A stretch of 23,937 nucleotides of DNA from positions 1 through 23,937 of the forward strand of contig DCGR01000073.1 of NCBI GenBank assembly GCA_002315285.1. The letters are read 5' to 3'. Of the stretch, positions 1 to 8,262 are shown in pieces (positions within the stretch are counted from its first letter, which is position 1; each line of letters starts with the position of its first letter). The stretch comes from Bacteroides sp. UBA1773 (GTDB lineage Bacteria > Bacteroidota > Bacteroidia > Bacteroidales > Bacteroidaceae). The position numbers and the translations under genes are program-made. Below the pieces are notes generated by a model. It was not told where the DNA came from. It was given only the letters and a program-made list of their open reading frames with translations, and ran no database searches.

Positions 1-300
1 CTCGTGGGGTAAGGGGAGATTGTGTGTTCCTTGATAGGAAGATTGTTCAAATACTATTTTTTCACACCAACTTCGCTACTCTCTGCTGGATCCCGATCTC
101 AAATTGACTCAATCTATAACAGTTGCGGATTTGAGGATAATTATAGTTGGCTGAATGGCTGACTTTTTAAAGTGGACTCTTACACCAAATTGAATAACCT
201 AGTCCAACAATATACCCAATGGTCTAATAAGCCGTGATTCCAACCACAATGTACCATCAGTGCGTAACGCCGTTGGAGTTGAAAAACACTGACGCTACGC
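1..300 (+). pseudogene. Gene-free left edge with a possible decayed coding remnant
   Basis: No intact gene lies here, and the DNA is visibly more AT-rich than the genes to its right. In plus frame 1 there is a protein-like reading from about 13 to 237, broken by an in-frame TGA at 160-162. Its last part reads KVDSYTKLNNLVQQYTQWSN. A switch to the frame of 231-305 continues with a TPLEL segment that loosely recalls the C-terminal ends of integrase-type transposases. That resemblance is weak and may be chance. No start codon, inverted repeat pair or target duplication is visible. It could be the 3' end of a decayed gene or insertion sequence whose body lies left of the window, or simply non-coding DNA. 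Confidence 0.22.
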
Positions 301-302
301 AC
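260..302 (-). terminator. Weak hairpin downstream of cysS
   Basis: GTGCGTA at 260-266 pairs with TACGCAC at 296-302, and two more pairs form beyond one mismatch, around a loop of more than 20 nt. It lies about 30 nt beyond the cysS stop codon, so it could be a cysS transcript end. There is no T-tract on the minus strand, so this is a weak call. It could also belong to the decayed element at the window's left edge. Confidence 0.25.
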
Positions 303-331
303 CATGATAGATTGCTCACCGAGAGAGATGG

Positions 332-1819
332 TCAGAGGTTGAGGTTCCAGGAAAAACCGTCCTTCGTATCCTTTATTTCAAAGCCAAGTGAAGTGAGTTC
401 GTTGCGGATTTTATCGCTGGTGGCCCAATCCTTGTTGGCTTTCGCTTCGCGACGCTGTTCGAGTAGCATATCGACCACTTTCCCAAACACTTTTTCGCGT
501 TGTTGGTTGTTGCCTGTCTGCAACTGGAGTCCAAGGATGTCGCACATGAACAGCCGGAACACCTGCTTCAGTTCATCCAAGTCGGCAGCGGAAAGTGTGG
601 CCTTTCCGTCGAGCACGGTGTTGATAATGCGGCTTGCATCGAAGAGATGTGCAATGACAATCGGTGAATTGAAGTCATCGTTGAGTGCATCGTAACATTT
701 CTGCCGTAACTCCTGGATGCCATCGACCCCCGTCGTGCCAGTTGCTGGCTTGATGCGTTCCATCCCCTTGACAGCCTCCTGCAAACGTTGCAGTCCCTTG
801 TCGGCTGCCTGCAATGCATCGTTGCTGAAATCGATTGTGCTGCGATAATGTGCCTGAAGGATGAAGAAGCGGATGGTCATTGGCGCGTAAGCCTGTGTGA
901 GCAAGTGGTGAGAGCCCGAGAAAAACTCATCGAGTGTAATGAAATTGCCCAACGATTTGCCCATCTTGGTGCCGTTGATGGTTATCATGTTGTTGTGCAT
1001 CCAATAGCGTACCATGTCGCTCCCCTGCGAGGCTGTGGCTTGGGCTATCTCACACTCGTGGTGTGGGAAGATGAGATCCATGCCACCTCCATGGATGTCG
1101 AACTGCGCACCGAGGTACTTGCGTCCCATGGCTGTACATTCGCAATGCCATCCGGGGAAACCATCGCTCCATGGACTGGGCCATCGCATGATATGTTCGG
1201 GCTGTGCACACTTCCAAAGGGCGAAGTCAGCTGGATTGCGTTTCTCACCCTGCCCATCTAGTTCGCGCGTGGTGTTGAGCACATCATCGAGGTTGCGACC
1301 TGAGAGTTTGCCATAATGGTACACCTTATTATATTTTGAAACATCGAAATACACAGAGCCACAGCTCTCGTAGGCATATCCGTTTTTCAGGATTTCCTCA
1401 ACTAGCCGGATCTGCTCGATGATGTGTCCAGAGGCATGAGGCTCGATGCTGGGTGGAAGCACGTTGAGTGCCTCCATGGCCTTGTGGTAGCGTAACGTGT
1501 AATGTTGCACAACCTCCATTGGCTCAAGTTGTTCCAGACGGGCCTTCTTTGCTATCTTGTCCTCTCCCTCGTCGGCATCATGCTCAAGATGACCCACATC
1601 GGTGATATTACGCACATAACGCACCTTATAGTCAAGATGGGTGAGATAACGAAACACGAGGTCGAAAGTGATGGCGGGACGGGCATGGCCCAGATGGGCA
1701 TCACCATATACGGTAGGACCACACACATACATACCCACATGGGGAGCATTGAGCGGCTCGAACAGTTCCTTACAGCGGGTAAGGGTGTTGTAGATGAGAA
1801 GTCTATTTTTCATAATCAT
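332..1819 (-). CDS. cysS: Cysteinyl-tRNA synthetase
   Basis: This 495-residue class I aminoacyl-tRNA synthetase charges tRNA-Cys with cysteine in the cytoplasm. The HIGH-type signature is HLGH at residues 42-45, preceded by the zinc-ligand Cys33 in a CGPTVYGDAH context. The other zinc-binding part appears as GWHCEC and, further on, an HHECEIAQ segment. The KMSKS-type loop is KMGKS at residues 285-289. Length and motif order match complete bacterial CysS, so the gene looks intact. The start at 1819 gives M-I-M-K; a second ATG at 1813 would give M-K-N-R and is equally plausible. The gene is divergent from the rhomboid gene, and a TAAATTTG promoter element lies just upstream of its start. Family assignment is secure. 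Confidence 0.97.
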   Translation of the reverse strand: MIMKNRLLIYNTLTRCKELFEPLNAPHVGMYVCGPTVYGDAHLGHARPAITFDLVFRYLTHLDYKVRYVRNITDVGHLEHDADEGEDKIAKKARLEQLEPMEVVQHYTLRYHKAMEALNVLPPSIEPHASGHIIEQIRLVEEILKNGYAYESCGSVYFDVSKYNKVYHYGKLSGRNLDDVLNTTRELDGQGEKRNPADFALWKCAQPEHIMRWPSPWSDGFPGWHCECTAMGRKYLGAQFDIHGGGMDLIFPHHECEIAQATASQGSDMVRYWMHNNMITINGTKMGKSLGNFITLDEFFSGSHHLLTQAYAPMTIRFFILQAHYRSTIDFSNDALQAADKGLQRLQEAVKGMERIKPATGTTGVDGIQELRQKCYDALNDDFNSPIVIAHLFDASRIINTVLDGKATLSAADLDELKQVFRLFMCDILGLQLQTGNNQQREKVFGKVVDMLLEQRREAKANKDWATSDKIRNELTSLGFEIKDTKDGFSWNLNL

Positions 1820-1835
1820 GAAGTGTTATTGGTCG

Positions 1836-1843
1836 CAAATTTA
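1836..1843 (-). promoter_or_regulatory. Putative -7 promoter element of cysS
   Basis: The minus strand reads TAAATTTG, a full match to the Bacteroidota -7 consensus TAnnTTTG, 16 nt from the cysS start codon. A possible -33 partner TTGC lies at 1864-1861. Assignment rests on consensus and position only. It implies a short leader of roughly 10 nt or less for cysS. Confidence 0.5.
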
Positions 1844-1927
1844 CAAAAAACTGCGTGGATGCAAGGAATCGGGAAAGCAAAAAAGCACAAAAAGGAAGAT
1901 TATTGTCGGTAAACCCAATTATTTCGC

Positions 1928-1935
1928 TAACTTTG
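1928..1935 (+). promoter_or_regulatory. Putative -7 promoter element of the rhomboid gene
   Basis: TAACTTTG matches the Bacteroidota TAnnTTTG element 31 nt before the rhomboid ATG. A possible -33 partner ATTG is at 1902-1905, with spacing a little longer than usual. It would drive the rhomboid gene and probably the M3 peptidase gene behind it. Confidence 0.5.
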
Positions 1936-1966
1936 CTCCCTCGATTCTTACCCGTATTGAAACGAC

Positions 1967-2812
1967 ATGAACAATCTTCCAACCATAACCAGAAATCTGT
2001 TAATCGTCAATGTGCTATGTTTCTTGGCCAACACCGTGTGCCAGCGCTATGGCATTGACCTCAACAGCATCTTCGGGCTACACTTCTTCATAGCCGACAA
2101 CTTCCACCTGTGGCAACTGCTCACCTACATGTTCATGCATGCCAATTTGGAGCACATCTTCTTCAACATGTTTGCCGTATGGATGTTTGGCCGTACGCTC
2201 GAATACGTGTGGGGCCCCCAGCGTTTCCTCAGCTACTACCTCATCTGTGGCATCGGCGCGGGAGTGATGCAAGAGTGTGTGCAATACGTTGAATATGCCA
2301 CCCAACTGGCATCGTACAGTGGAGTGGATTTTGGATCGGGTGCCATACCGATGGCCACCTACCTAAACATGATGAACACCGTGGGCGCTTCAGGCGCCGT
2401 CTATGGCGTGCTGCTTGCCTTCGGCATGCTGTTTCCCAACGACAGCCTGTTCGTTTTCCCCATTCCCGTACCCATCAAGGCCAAGTGGTTTGTGGTGGGA
2501 TATGCCGTGATAGAGTTGGTGCTGGGCATAAGCACCACACGCGATGGGGTGGCACACTTCGCCCACCTGGGAGGTATGCTGTTTGGCCTGATTTGCATTC
2601 TCCACTGGAAAAAGGCCTTGTGGAAAGCCAACCCGCTGCAATGGCTCAAGGAGCAATTCCGACATCGCTCCACCATGAAATACCATTTTCATGAAGCCCA
2701 ACCCCAGCACGATGCTGAACTGGAGCGGGTTCTTGCCAAACTTCGGCAGACTGGCTATGAAGGACTTACCGAGGAGGAAAAACAGAAACTTTTCGACATG
2801 AACGACAGGTAG
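1967..2812 (+). CDS. Rhomboid family intramembrane serine protease
   Basis: This 281-residue inner-membrane protein belongs to the rhomboid family, which cleaves transmembrane substrates inside the bilayer. The catalytic serine lies in GASG (Ser142) and the partner histidine in AHLGG (His200). The oxyanion-side segment HANLEHIFFN supplies His58, His63 and Asn67. About six hydrophobic segments span roughly residues 10-215. A charged tail from about 245 to 281 (ERVLAKLRQTGYEGLTEEEK) is a cytosolic extension often seen on Bacteroidota rhomboids. The key residues are present, so the protease should be active; its substrate is unknown. The M3 peptidase gene starts 39 nt after its stop with no terminator between, so the two are probably cotranscribed. 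Confidence 0.93.
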   Translation: MNNLPTITRNLLIVNVLCFLANTVCQRYGIDLNSIFGLHFFIADNFHLWQLLTYMFMHANLEHIFFNMFAVWMFGRTLEYVWGPQRFLSYYLICGIGAGVMQECVQYVEYATQLASYSGVDFGSGAIPMATYLNMMNTVGASGAVYGVLLAFGMLFPNDSLFVFPIPVPIKAKWFVVGYAVIELVLGISTTRDGVAHFAHLGGMLFGLICILHWKKALWKANPLQWLKEQFRHRSTMKYHFHEAQPQHDAELERVLAKLRQTGYEGLTEEEKQKLFDMNDR

Positions 2813-2851
2813 TCACCTCCGAATACAAAAGGAAAACAAAAAAACGCGATA

Positions 2852-4954
2852 ATGAAAAAACATTTTTCCCCCGTATCAGTAGTAATTTGTTGTATGATGA
2901 TTTGTGGATGCAATCATGTTGAGGAGAATCCCTTTTTCTCTGATTTCCAGACCCCTTACGGCACTCCCGATTTCAGTCGGATCAAGACCGAACACTATGA
3001 GCCAGCCTTCCTGAAAGGCATAGAAGTGCAAAATGCAGAAATAGCTAACATTGCCGATAACCCCGAAGCACCAACTTTCGAGAACACCATCAATGCCCTC
3101 GACAATTCTGGTCAGTTGCTCAACCGTGTTTCACTCACGTTCTTCGCGTTAACCGAAGCCGACACCGATGACAACATGGCCGCCCTTGAGGAGAAGTTCG
3201 CTCCAATGCTTTCGGAACAAAACGACAACATCTACCAGAACATGAAGTTATACCAGCGCGTGAAACTCATCAAACAACAAGCCGATGAGGGCACCATAGC
3301 ACTCTCCACGGAGCAAACACGCCTGCTCAAGAAGTTCTATGACTCGTTCGTACGCTCAGGAGCCGCATTGGACCCACAAGCCCAGACTCGACTGCGCGAA
3401 ATAAACAAGGAGTTGTCCTCGCTTTCTACCAGCTTCGGCAACCACATTCTCAACGAAAACAATGCCTTCAAACTCATTCTCACCGACAAAGGCGACCTGA
3501 CGGGACTACCCGAATGGGTAGTGACAGGAGCCGCCGAAGAGGCGAAGGCTGCTGGACAAGAAGGAAAGTGGATGTTCACCCTACAAGAGTCGAGCCGCCT
3601 ACCTTTCCTCCAGTACTCTGCAAAAAGAGATTTGAGGAAACAGCTTTATCTGGCTTACATCAATCGTGGCAACAACAACGATGCCAACGACAACAAGGAA
3701 GTCATCAAGCGCATCATCACCCTGCGGGTGGAAAAGGCAAAGCTGCTGGGATTCGACTGCTACTCGAACTATGTGCTTGACCAGTGCATGGCAAAGAACG
3801 AAAAGGCGGTAATGGACTTCCTGAACAACCTCTGGGGCTACTCCTTGCAAAATGCCAGAAAGGAAGCGGCCGAACTGCAGGCCATCATGGACAGGGAGGG
3901 CAATAGCCAGAAACTGGAGGGATGGGACTGGTGGTACTATGCCGAGAAGCTGCGTCAAGAAAAATACAACCTGAACGAGGACGAGATCAAGCCCTATTTC
4001 AGCCTCGAGAATGTGCAGAAAGGCCTATTCCATGTGGTGAACCGGCTTTACGGCATTCAGATGAAACCCATCGACGATGTGCCCGTGTATGAACCCGACG
4101 TGAAGACCTACCGCGTGGAAGATGCCGATGGCAGCCTGTTGGGCATTTTCTATGCCGACTACTTTCCGCGTGCAGGAAAGCGGGGTGGAGCCTGGATGTC
4201 GATTTTCCGCGAGCAGAAGGGTCCACAGCGTCCACTTGTCTATAACGTGGCCAGTTTCACGAAGCCAGCCGGTGACATTCCCCCGCTGCTTACACTCGAT
4301 GAGGTAGAAACCCTATTCCACGAGTTTGGACACGCGCTGCATGGGCTGCTCACCAAGTGCAACTACTTTGCCACGGCAGGCACGAACGTGGCGCGCGACT
4401 TCGTGGAGCTGCCATCGCAAATCATGGAACATTGGGCGATAGAGCCAGATGTGTTGAAGCATTATGCCGTCCATTACAAGACGGGTGAGGCCATTCCCGA
4501 CTCCCTGATTCAGAAAATCCAAAACCTCAGCACCTTCAACCAGGGCTTCAACACCACCGAACTGCTGGCAGCATCGCTGCTCGACATGTATCTCCACAAC
4601 GTCACTTCGGCCGATGAACTGGGCAACGACATCATGGCCTTTGAAAAAGCCAAGATGAACCAGCTGGGACTCATTCCACAAATTGCGCCCCGCTATCGTG
4701 TCACCTACTTCAACCACATCGTGGGCAGCGGATATGCTGCTGGCTATTACAGCTATCTGTGGGCTGAAGTACTCGATGCCGATGCCTTTGAAGCGTTCAA
4801 GCAACATGGCATCTTCGACCAAGCCACAGCGACAGCCTTCCGCAAGCAGGTGCTGGAATGTGGCGATTCCGACGACCCCATGACACTCTACCGCAACTTC
4901 CGTGGTGCGGAACCCAACAACGAAGCGTTGTTGCGAAACCGCGGACTAAAATAA
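2852..4954 (+). CDS. M3 family metallopeptidase, Dcp-like lipoprotein
   Basis: This 700-residue zinc peptidase resembles peptidyl-dipeptidase Dcp and oligopeptidase A, which trim short peptides. The zinc site is HEFGH at residues 490-494, followed by the third ligand Glu519 in DFVELPSQ, as in family M3. The N-terminus is a lipoprotein signal with lipobox ICGC and the modified cysteine at position 20, so the protein should be anchored in the periplasm or outer membrane rather than cytosolic like E. coli Dcp. Length is normal for the family and no motif is missing. It follows the rhomboid gene closely and is closed by a strong hairpin terminator. It could be named dcp, but dipeptidyl release cannot be separated from general oligopeptidase activity by sequence alone. 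Confidence 0.93.
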   Translation: MKKHFSPVSVVICCMMICGCNHVEENPFFSDFQTPYGTPDFSRIKTEHYEPAFLKGIEVQNAEIANIADNPEAPTFENTINALDNSGQLLNRVSLTFFALTEADTDDNMAALEEKFAPMLSEQNDNIYQNMKLYQRVKLIKQQADEGTIALSTEQTRLLKKFYDSFVRSGAALDPQAQTRLREINKELSSLSTSFGNHILNENNAFKLILTDKGDLTGLPEWVVTGAAEEAKAAGQEGKWMFTLQESSRLPFLQYSAKRDLRKQLYLAYINRGNNNDANDNKEVIKRIITLRVEKAKLLGFDCYSNYVLDQCMAKNEKAVMDFLNNLWGYSLQNARKEAAELQAIMDREGNSQKLEGWDWWYYAEKLRQEKYNLNEDEIKPYFSLENVQKGLFHVVNRLYGIQMKPIDDVPVYEPDVKTYRVEDADGSLLGIFYADYFPRAGKRGGAWMSIFREQKGPQRPLVYNVASFTKPAGDIPPLLTLDEVETLFHEFGHALHGLLTKCNYFATAGTNVARDFVELPSQIMEHWAIEPDVLKHYAVHYKTGEAIPDSLIQKIQNLSTFNQGFNTTELLAASLLDMYLHNVTSADELGNDIMAFEKAKMNQLGLIPQIAPRYRVTYFNHIVGSGYAAGYYSYLWAEVLDADAFEAFKQHGIFDQATATAFRKQVLECGDSDDPMTLYRNFRGAEPNNEALLRNRGLK

Positions 4955-5000
4955 GAGTCTGCTTGTAGTCCACCACCACACCCGACACTTTCCTTCCACA

Positions 5001-5058
5001 CTGCTTTCCTCTATCCCATTGTAATGCTGCAACAAGATAGCGGAAAGCAGTCTTTTTA
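5001..5058 (+). terminator. Rho-independent terminator after the M3 peptidase gene
   Basis: CTGCTTTCC-T-CTATC (5001-5015) pairs with GATAG-C-GGAAAGCAG (5036-5050), a 14-bp stem with one mismatch and a 20-nt loop, followed by TCTTTTTAT. It sits 47 nt beyond the stop codon and separates this transcript from secDF. Confidence 0.85.
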
Positions 5059-5121
5059 TGCCTAAAAACGGAAAAAACTTAAATAATTGGAAGAAATGCC
5101 GCTTGTTTGCAAAAAAAACTC

Positions 5122-5129
5122 TATATTTG
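5122..5129 (+). promoter_or_regulatory. Putative -7 promoter element of secDF
   Basis: TATATTTG matches the Bacteroidota TAnnTTTG consensus, with TTGTTTG at 5103-5109 as a possible -33 region (slightly short spacing). It lies between the preceding terminator and secDF. The expected leader is about 45 nt, very A-rich and without a Shine-Dalgarno sequence, which is normal for this phylum. Confidence 0.55.
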
Positions 5130-5180
5130 CAACCCTGTATAGACAAAAATAAAATAAACGTAAAAATAAATTAAAGTAAA

Positions 5181-8180
5181 ATGCAAAACAAAGGTTTCGT
5201 AAAGTTTTTTGCGGGAGCACTCATCTTGGTGTGCATCTACTACCTTTCGTTCTCATTCGTCACCAACCATCACATGAAGTTGGCAGCCGAAGACCCGAAA
5301 GGCGAAGCACACTATCTTGACTCAATCCAGAACGACAAGGTCTATCTCTGGGCTTACTCGCTGAAACAATGTCGTGAGAATGAGATTGGTCTTGGTCTTG
5401 ACTTGAAGGGCGGTATGAATGTCATCCTTGAAGTCTCCGTACCCGATGTCGTAAAGGCTTTGGCCGACAATAAGGCAGATGAGAACTTCAATGCCGCCAT
5501 CGCCACGGCCACCAAGCAATCCATCACAAGTCAATCAGACTTTATTACCCTGTTCATCAACGAATACAAGCGACTCGCGCCCAATGGCACTCTCGCCGAA
5601 TTATTCGCTACACAACAGTTGAAAGACAAAGTGACAACCCGCAGCACCGACAGCGAAGTTGAAAAAGTGCTTCGCGAGGAAGTGAAGGCTGCTGTCGATA
5701 ACTCCTTCAATGTGCTCCGTACCCGTATCGACCGCTTTGGTGTGGCCCAGCCCAACATCCAGGCTCTTGAAGGTGGCATGGGACGCATCATGGTCGAACT
5801 TCCTGGCATCAAAGAGCCCGAACGTGTCCGCAAGCTGTTGCAAGGCTCTGCCAATCTGGAATTCTGGGAGACATTCGATGCAAAGGAAATCGTCCCCATG
5901 CTCACTACCATCGATGGTCGCCTGCGTGATGTATTGGCCTATGGCGACAATACCGAGGCAGCTGACTCCATCCAAACCGAAGCTGTAGCCGACTCTGCCA
6001 AGGCCACGACTACCGACCTTGCCGCAGCGTTGGGTGGCGAAACAGAGCCAGAGACAAGCGAAGTGTCGGCCGAGATGAAAAAGCAACACCCGCTTGCCTC
6101 CATCATGCAGCTCAACACCAATGGCTACGGCTGTGTGGTAGGCTACGTGAACTATCGCGACACGGCAGAAGTCAACCGCCTGCTTTCCATGAAGGCAGCA
6201 AAAAGCCTGCTCCCCAAGGAACTTCGCCTAAAATGGGGAGTGCAAGCCGCTGATTTCGACAAGAGCGGACAAGTGTTCGAACTCTATGCCATCAAGTGTA
6301 CCGACCGTGCTGGACGCGCTCCGCTTGAAGGCGATGTGATTACCGATGCAAAAGACGATTTCGACCACTACACCGGCAAGCCAGTCGTAAGCATGTCGAT
6401 GAACACCGATGGCTCACGCCGTTGGGCAACACTCACCAAGAAAAACGTAGGCCACGCAATAGCTATCGTACTTGATGGTTATGTATATAGCGCACCAAAC
6501 GTGAACAGCGAGATTACTGGTGGCAACTCACAAATTTCGGGCAATTTCACCACCGAAACCACCAAGGACTTGGCAAACGTACTCAAGTCGGGTAAGATGC
6601 CAGCACCTGCACGCATCGTCCAGGAAGACATCGTAGGTCCGTCGCTCGGTCAGGAATCCATCAATCAAGGCATTATTTCGTTCATTGTAGCACTCATCAC
6701 CTTGATGATTTACATGTGTGCCATCTACGGATTCATTCCAGGCATGGTGGCCAATGGTGCCCTCATCTTCAATTTCTTCTTCACCCTTGGCATCCTCGCA
6801 TCCTTTCAGGCAGCCCTCACCATGAGTGGCATCGCCGGTATGGTGCTCACTTTGGGTATGGCTGTCGATGCCAACGTGCTGATTTACGAACGCACGAAGG
6901 AAGAGATGCGCTCTGGCAAGAGTGTGAAAGCTGCTTTAGCTGACGGTTATTCAAATGCATTCTCTGCTATTTTCGACTCCAACCTCACATCCATCATCAC
7001 CGGTATCATCCTGTTCTATTTCGGCACAGGTCCTATCCGCGGATTTGCCACCACATTGATTATCGGTATTCTCTGCTCATTCTTTACAGCTGTGTTCATG
7101 ACTCGTCTGGTTTACGAGAACAGAATGGGTAAGGAAAAATGGTTGAAACTGACTTTTACCACCAAATGGTCGAAAAATCTGATGCAAAACACCCACTACA
7201 AGTTTATGAGCAACTATAGGAAATCATATACTGTTTGGGGTACTGCCATTGTCATTTGCATTCTTTCCTTCTTCGTTCGTGGATTGGCACAAAGTATCGA
7301 CTTCACTGGTGGACGCAACTTTGTCGTTCAGTTCGAACAGCAAGTGGAACCTGAAACCGTGCGCAATCTCTTGAAGCAGGTTATCGTCGAAGACAACGTA
7401 CAGGCCATTGCCTTGGGTACTGACAAGAAGACCATTCGTATCACCACCAATTACCGCATCAACGAAGAGTCGGAAAACATCGATGAAGAAATCGAGCAGT
7501 TCCTCTACAAGTCACTCATGGACGGCGGTCTGTTGAGTAAGGATTTAACATTCGATGTATTCAAGGATCGTGACAACCGTGCGGGAGGCTCTATCATCAG
7601 TTCGCAGAAGGTGGGTCCAAGCATAGCCGACGACATCAAGACATCGGCTGTTTGGTCGGTTGTATTGGCACTTATCGCCATTGGTCTTTATATCCTGATT
7701 CGGTTCCACAACATAGCATACTCCATCGGAGCCACCATCGCATTGATACTTGACACCTTCCTGATTATCGGTTGTTATTCGCTGTGTCACACATGGGCTC
7801 CCTTCTCACTCGAAATCGACCAGACTTTCATCGGAGCCATCCTGACCGCCATCGGTTACTCCATCAACGACAAGGTGGTCATCTTCGACCGAATCCGTGA
7901 GTTCTTCCACCTCTACCCGAAGCGCGACCGTCAGCAGTTGTTCAACGACTCCTTGAACACCACTCTGGCACGAACCATCAACACCTCGGTCTCCACACTT
8001 ATCGTGTTGCTCTGCATCTTTATCCTCGGAGGCGACAGCATCCGTAGTTTCGCATTCGCAATGATTCTTGGTGTCATCTTCGGTACATGCTCATCATTAT
8101 TCATTGCCGCACCCACGGCCTACCTCACAATGGGACGCAAAATCAAGGAAAACGGCAACCAGACAGAAGTTAAAGCCTAA
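5181..8180 (+). CDS. secDF: Protein translocase SecD-SecF fusion
   Basis: This 999-residue inner-membrane protein joins SecD and SecF in one chain, the usual arrangement in Bacteroidota. It assists the SecYEG translocon, using proton flow to pull secreted proteins into the periplasm. The SecD half starts with one membrane segment, then DLKGG at residues 74-78, a large periplasmic domain, and a membrane bundle at about 495-650. The SecF half starts near residue 680, has DFTGG at 707-711, a smaller periplasmic domain, and a second bundle to the C-terminus. Residues about 256-303 form an acidic, Ala/Thr/Glu-rich low-complexity segment inside the SecD periplasmic domain. The gene stands alone between two terminators with its own promoter. 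Assignment is secure. Confidence 0.97.
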   Translation: MQNKGFVKFFAGALILVCIYYLSFSFVTNHHMKLAAEDPKGEAHYLDSIQNDKVYLWAYSLKQCRENEIGLGLDLKGGMNVILEVSVPDVVKALADNKADENFNAAIATATKQSITSQSDFITLFINEYKRLAPNGTLAELFATQQLKDKVTTRSTDSEVEKVLREEVKAAVDNSFNVLRTRIDRFGVAQPNIQALEGGMGRIMVELPGIKEPERVRKLLQGSANLEFWETFDAKEIVPMLTTIDGRLRDVLAYGDNTEAADSIQTEAVADSAKATTTDLAAALGGETEPETSEVSAEMKKQHPLASIMQLNTNGYGCVVGYVNYRDTAEVNRLLSMKAAKSLLPKELRLKWGVQAADFDKSGQVFELYAIKCTDRAGRAPLEGDVITDAKDDFDHYTGKPVVSMSMNTDGSRRWATLTKKNVGHAIAIVLDGYVYSAPNVNSEITGGNSQISGNFTTETTKDLANVLKSGKMPAPARIVQEDIVGPSLGQESINQGIISFIVALITLMIYMCAIYGFIPGMVANGALIFNFFFTLGILASFQAALTMSGIAGMVLTLGMAVDANVLIYERTKEEMRSGKSVKAALADGYSNAFSAIFDSNLTSIITGIILFYFGTGPIRGFATTLIIGILCSFFTAVFMTRLVYENRMGKEKWLKLTFTTKWSKNLMQNTHYKFMSNYRKSYTVWGTAIVICILSFFVRGLAQSIDFTGGRNFVVQFEQQVEPETVRNLLKQVIVEDNVQAIALGTDKKTIRITTNYRINEESENIDEEIEQFLYKSLMDGGLLSKDLTFDVFKDRDNRAGGSIISSQKVGPSIADDIKTSAVWSVVLALIAIGLYILIRFHNIAYSIGATIALILDTFLIIGCYSLCHTWAPFSLEIDQTFIGAILTAIGYSINDKVVIFDRIREFFHLYPKRDRQQLFNDSLNTTLARTINTSVSTLIVLLCIFILGGDSIRSFAFAMILGVIFGTCSSLFIAAPTAYLTMGRKIKENGNQTEVKA

Positions 8181-8200
8181 TTAATAATCAATATCAAGCG

Positions 8201-8245
8201 GAAAGCGTACTCACCTTTACTCGTTGAGTACGCTTTCACGTTTTT
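8201..8245 (+). terminator. Rho-independent terminator after secDF
   Basis: GAAAGCGTACTCA (8201-8213) pairs perfectly with TGAGTACGCTTTC (8225-8237) around an 11-nt loop, followed by ACG and TTTTT at 8241-8245. It begins 20 nt after the secDF stop. The GH97 start codon at 8263 is only 17 nt beyond the T-tract, leaving almost no room for a separate promoter downstream of the hairpin. Confidence 0.85.
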
Positions 8246-8262
8246 CCCTCTCCCCATCCATC

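Noticed and set aside
234..695. 153-codon plus-strand frame starting with GTG
   Set aside because: From 332 onward it is antisense to cysS and has a Ser-rich shadow composition. Only its first 20 or so codons might reflect a decayed remnant.
8224..8262. 13-residue N-terminal extension of GH97 from a TTG
   Set aside because: The TTG and following codons lie inside the secDF terminator hairpin, and the clear signal peptide begins at the ATG at 8263.
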